NCBI RefSeq assembly: GCF_000220395.1
Contig: NW_004086442.1
Coordinates: 1 to 36,487, forward strand
Direction of reading: 5' to 3'
From: Ichthyophthirius multifiliis
Lineage: Eukaryota > Ciliophora > Oligohymenophorea > Hymenostomatida
Length of the DNA stretch: 36,487 bases
In this document: piece by piece, positions 35,934 through 36,487 of the stretch
Layout of the letters: every line of letters begins with the position of its first letter
Position numbering within the stretch: the stretch's first letter is position 1
Translations under genes and position numbers: made by a program
Notes under the pieces: model-generated
The model's input: only the letters and a program-made list of their open reading frames with translations
The model's database searches: none
What the model was told of the DNA's origin: nothing

Positions 35934-36487
35934 GATATTAATTTTTTTTAATTTTGTAAATAATAATTAATAAAATAAATATAAAATAATGCATATTAAT
36001 GTATTTTTAATATAATGTATGAATATAAAAAAATATAATAATTTATAGTCATAAATTTTTATAGAAATTTATACAAAAATTATATTAATAATTTAAAATA
36101 TAATACGAAATATAATTTTATTTTTTACATAGAATATATATATATGTATATATTTTAAAAAGGTTTCTATATGATGAATAAAAATAATAAATTAAAATAT
36201 TTAAATATAAAATTTTCCTGATAATAAAAAAAATTATATTGAAATTAAAATAAAAATAATAAAATTAAAATTAATATAAATAAAAAAATATATATAATAG
36301 AAAATAATTATTATAAAATTAAAAAAATATATGTATAAATTTATTTAAAAAAAGTATTTTATTAATGTATAAATATATTTATATAATTAAATATTTTTAT
36401 ATTAATATAAATGAATATTTATATATTTATATATTTATATATTTATTTTTATATATATTTTAAATATTTATTATTAAATAATTTTAT
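35934..36487. other. AT-rich stretch at the right edge
   Basis: Upstream of the minus-strand OXR1-like gene, so it should hold its promoter. It contains poly-A/T and, near 36415-36445, another tandem run of the 8-mer TTTATATA, the same unit as at 6132-6166. I see no gene. Confidence 0.5.

Overview
The window looks like macronuclear DNA of a hymenostome (oligohymenophorean) ciliate. It is extremely AT-rich, roughly 85%. Every gene I could reconstruct needs TAA and TAG read as glutamine and ends at TGA, and introns are short (mostly 37-110 nt), very AT-rich and GT...AG. Paramecium introns are shorter and Tetrahymena is usually less AT-rich, so an Ichthyophthirius-like genome is the best guess. 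I see no telomeric repeats, mobile elements or CRISPR arrays. All exon boundaries are read by eye and checked only for reading-frame consistency.

Layout, left to right. 1272-3074 (-) is a triple-DM10 protein of the EFHC/Rib72 ciliary family. 3965-4345 (+) is a SelW/Rdx-type selenoprotein with an in-frame TGA in its CGSU motif and a convincing SECIS hairpin in the 3' flank. 4783-5370 (+) is an AT-hook protein and 6246-7993 (+) an Aurora-like kinase. 8154-11283 (+) resembles CEP164 (distal appendage). 11547-14644 and 14822-16191 (+) are unrecognised coiled-coil proteins. A 1.7 kb AT-rich gap follows. 17921-18440 (+) encodes ribosomal protein uS14/RPS29; its single 352-nt intron carries an H/ACA-snoRNA-like hairpin. 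18717-20474 (+) is a B-box/coiled-coil/WD40 protein. 20558-23666 (+) is a cyclic-nucleotide-binding-domain K+ channel with a CCHC knuckle, and 24031-25661 (+) a CDPK. A 1.47 kb gap holds a 49-bp tandem duplication. 27132-28040 (+) is an unknown coiled-coil protein, 28399-29749 (-) a COG8-like Golgi tether subunit, 29975-31128 (+) a stomatin-like protein 2, 31544-33397 (+) chaperonin CCT beta, and 33652-35933 (-) a LysM-GRAM-TLDc protein of the OXR1/NCOA7 family.

The genes do not form an operon. Several touch the cilium or basal body (EFHC-like, CEP164-like, perhaps the coiled-coil genes), others are housekeeping (RPS29, CCT2, COG8, STOML2) or signalling (two kinases, channel). Gene pairs are compact: divergent pairs 890 and 225 bp apart, convergent pairs 358 and 254 bp apart, and one same-strand pair only 83 bp apart. 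The two most notable items are the selenoprotein with its SECIS, in a genome where TGA is otherwise the only stop, and the structured RNA inside the RPS29 intron.
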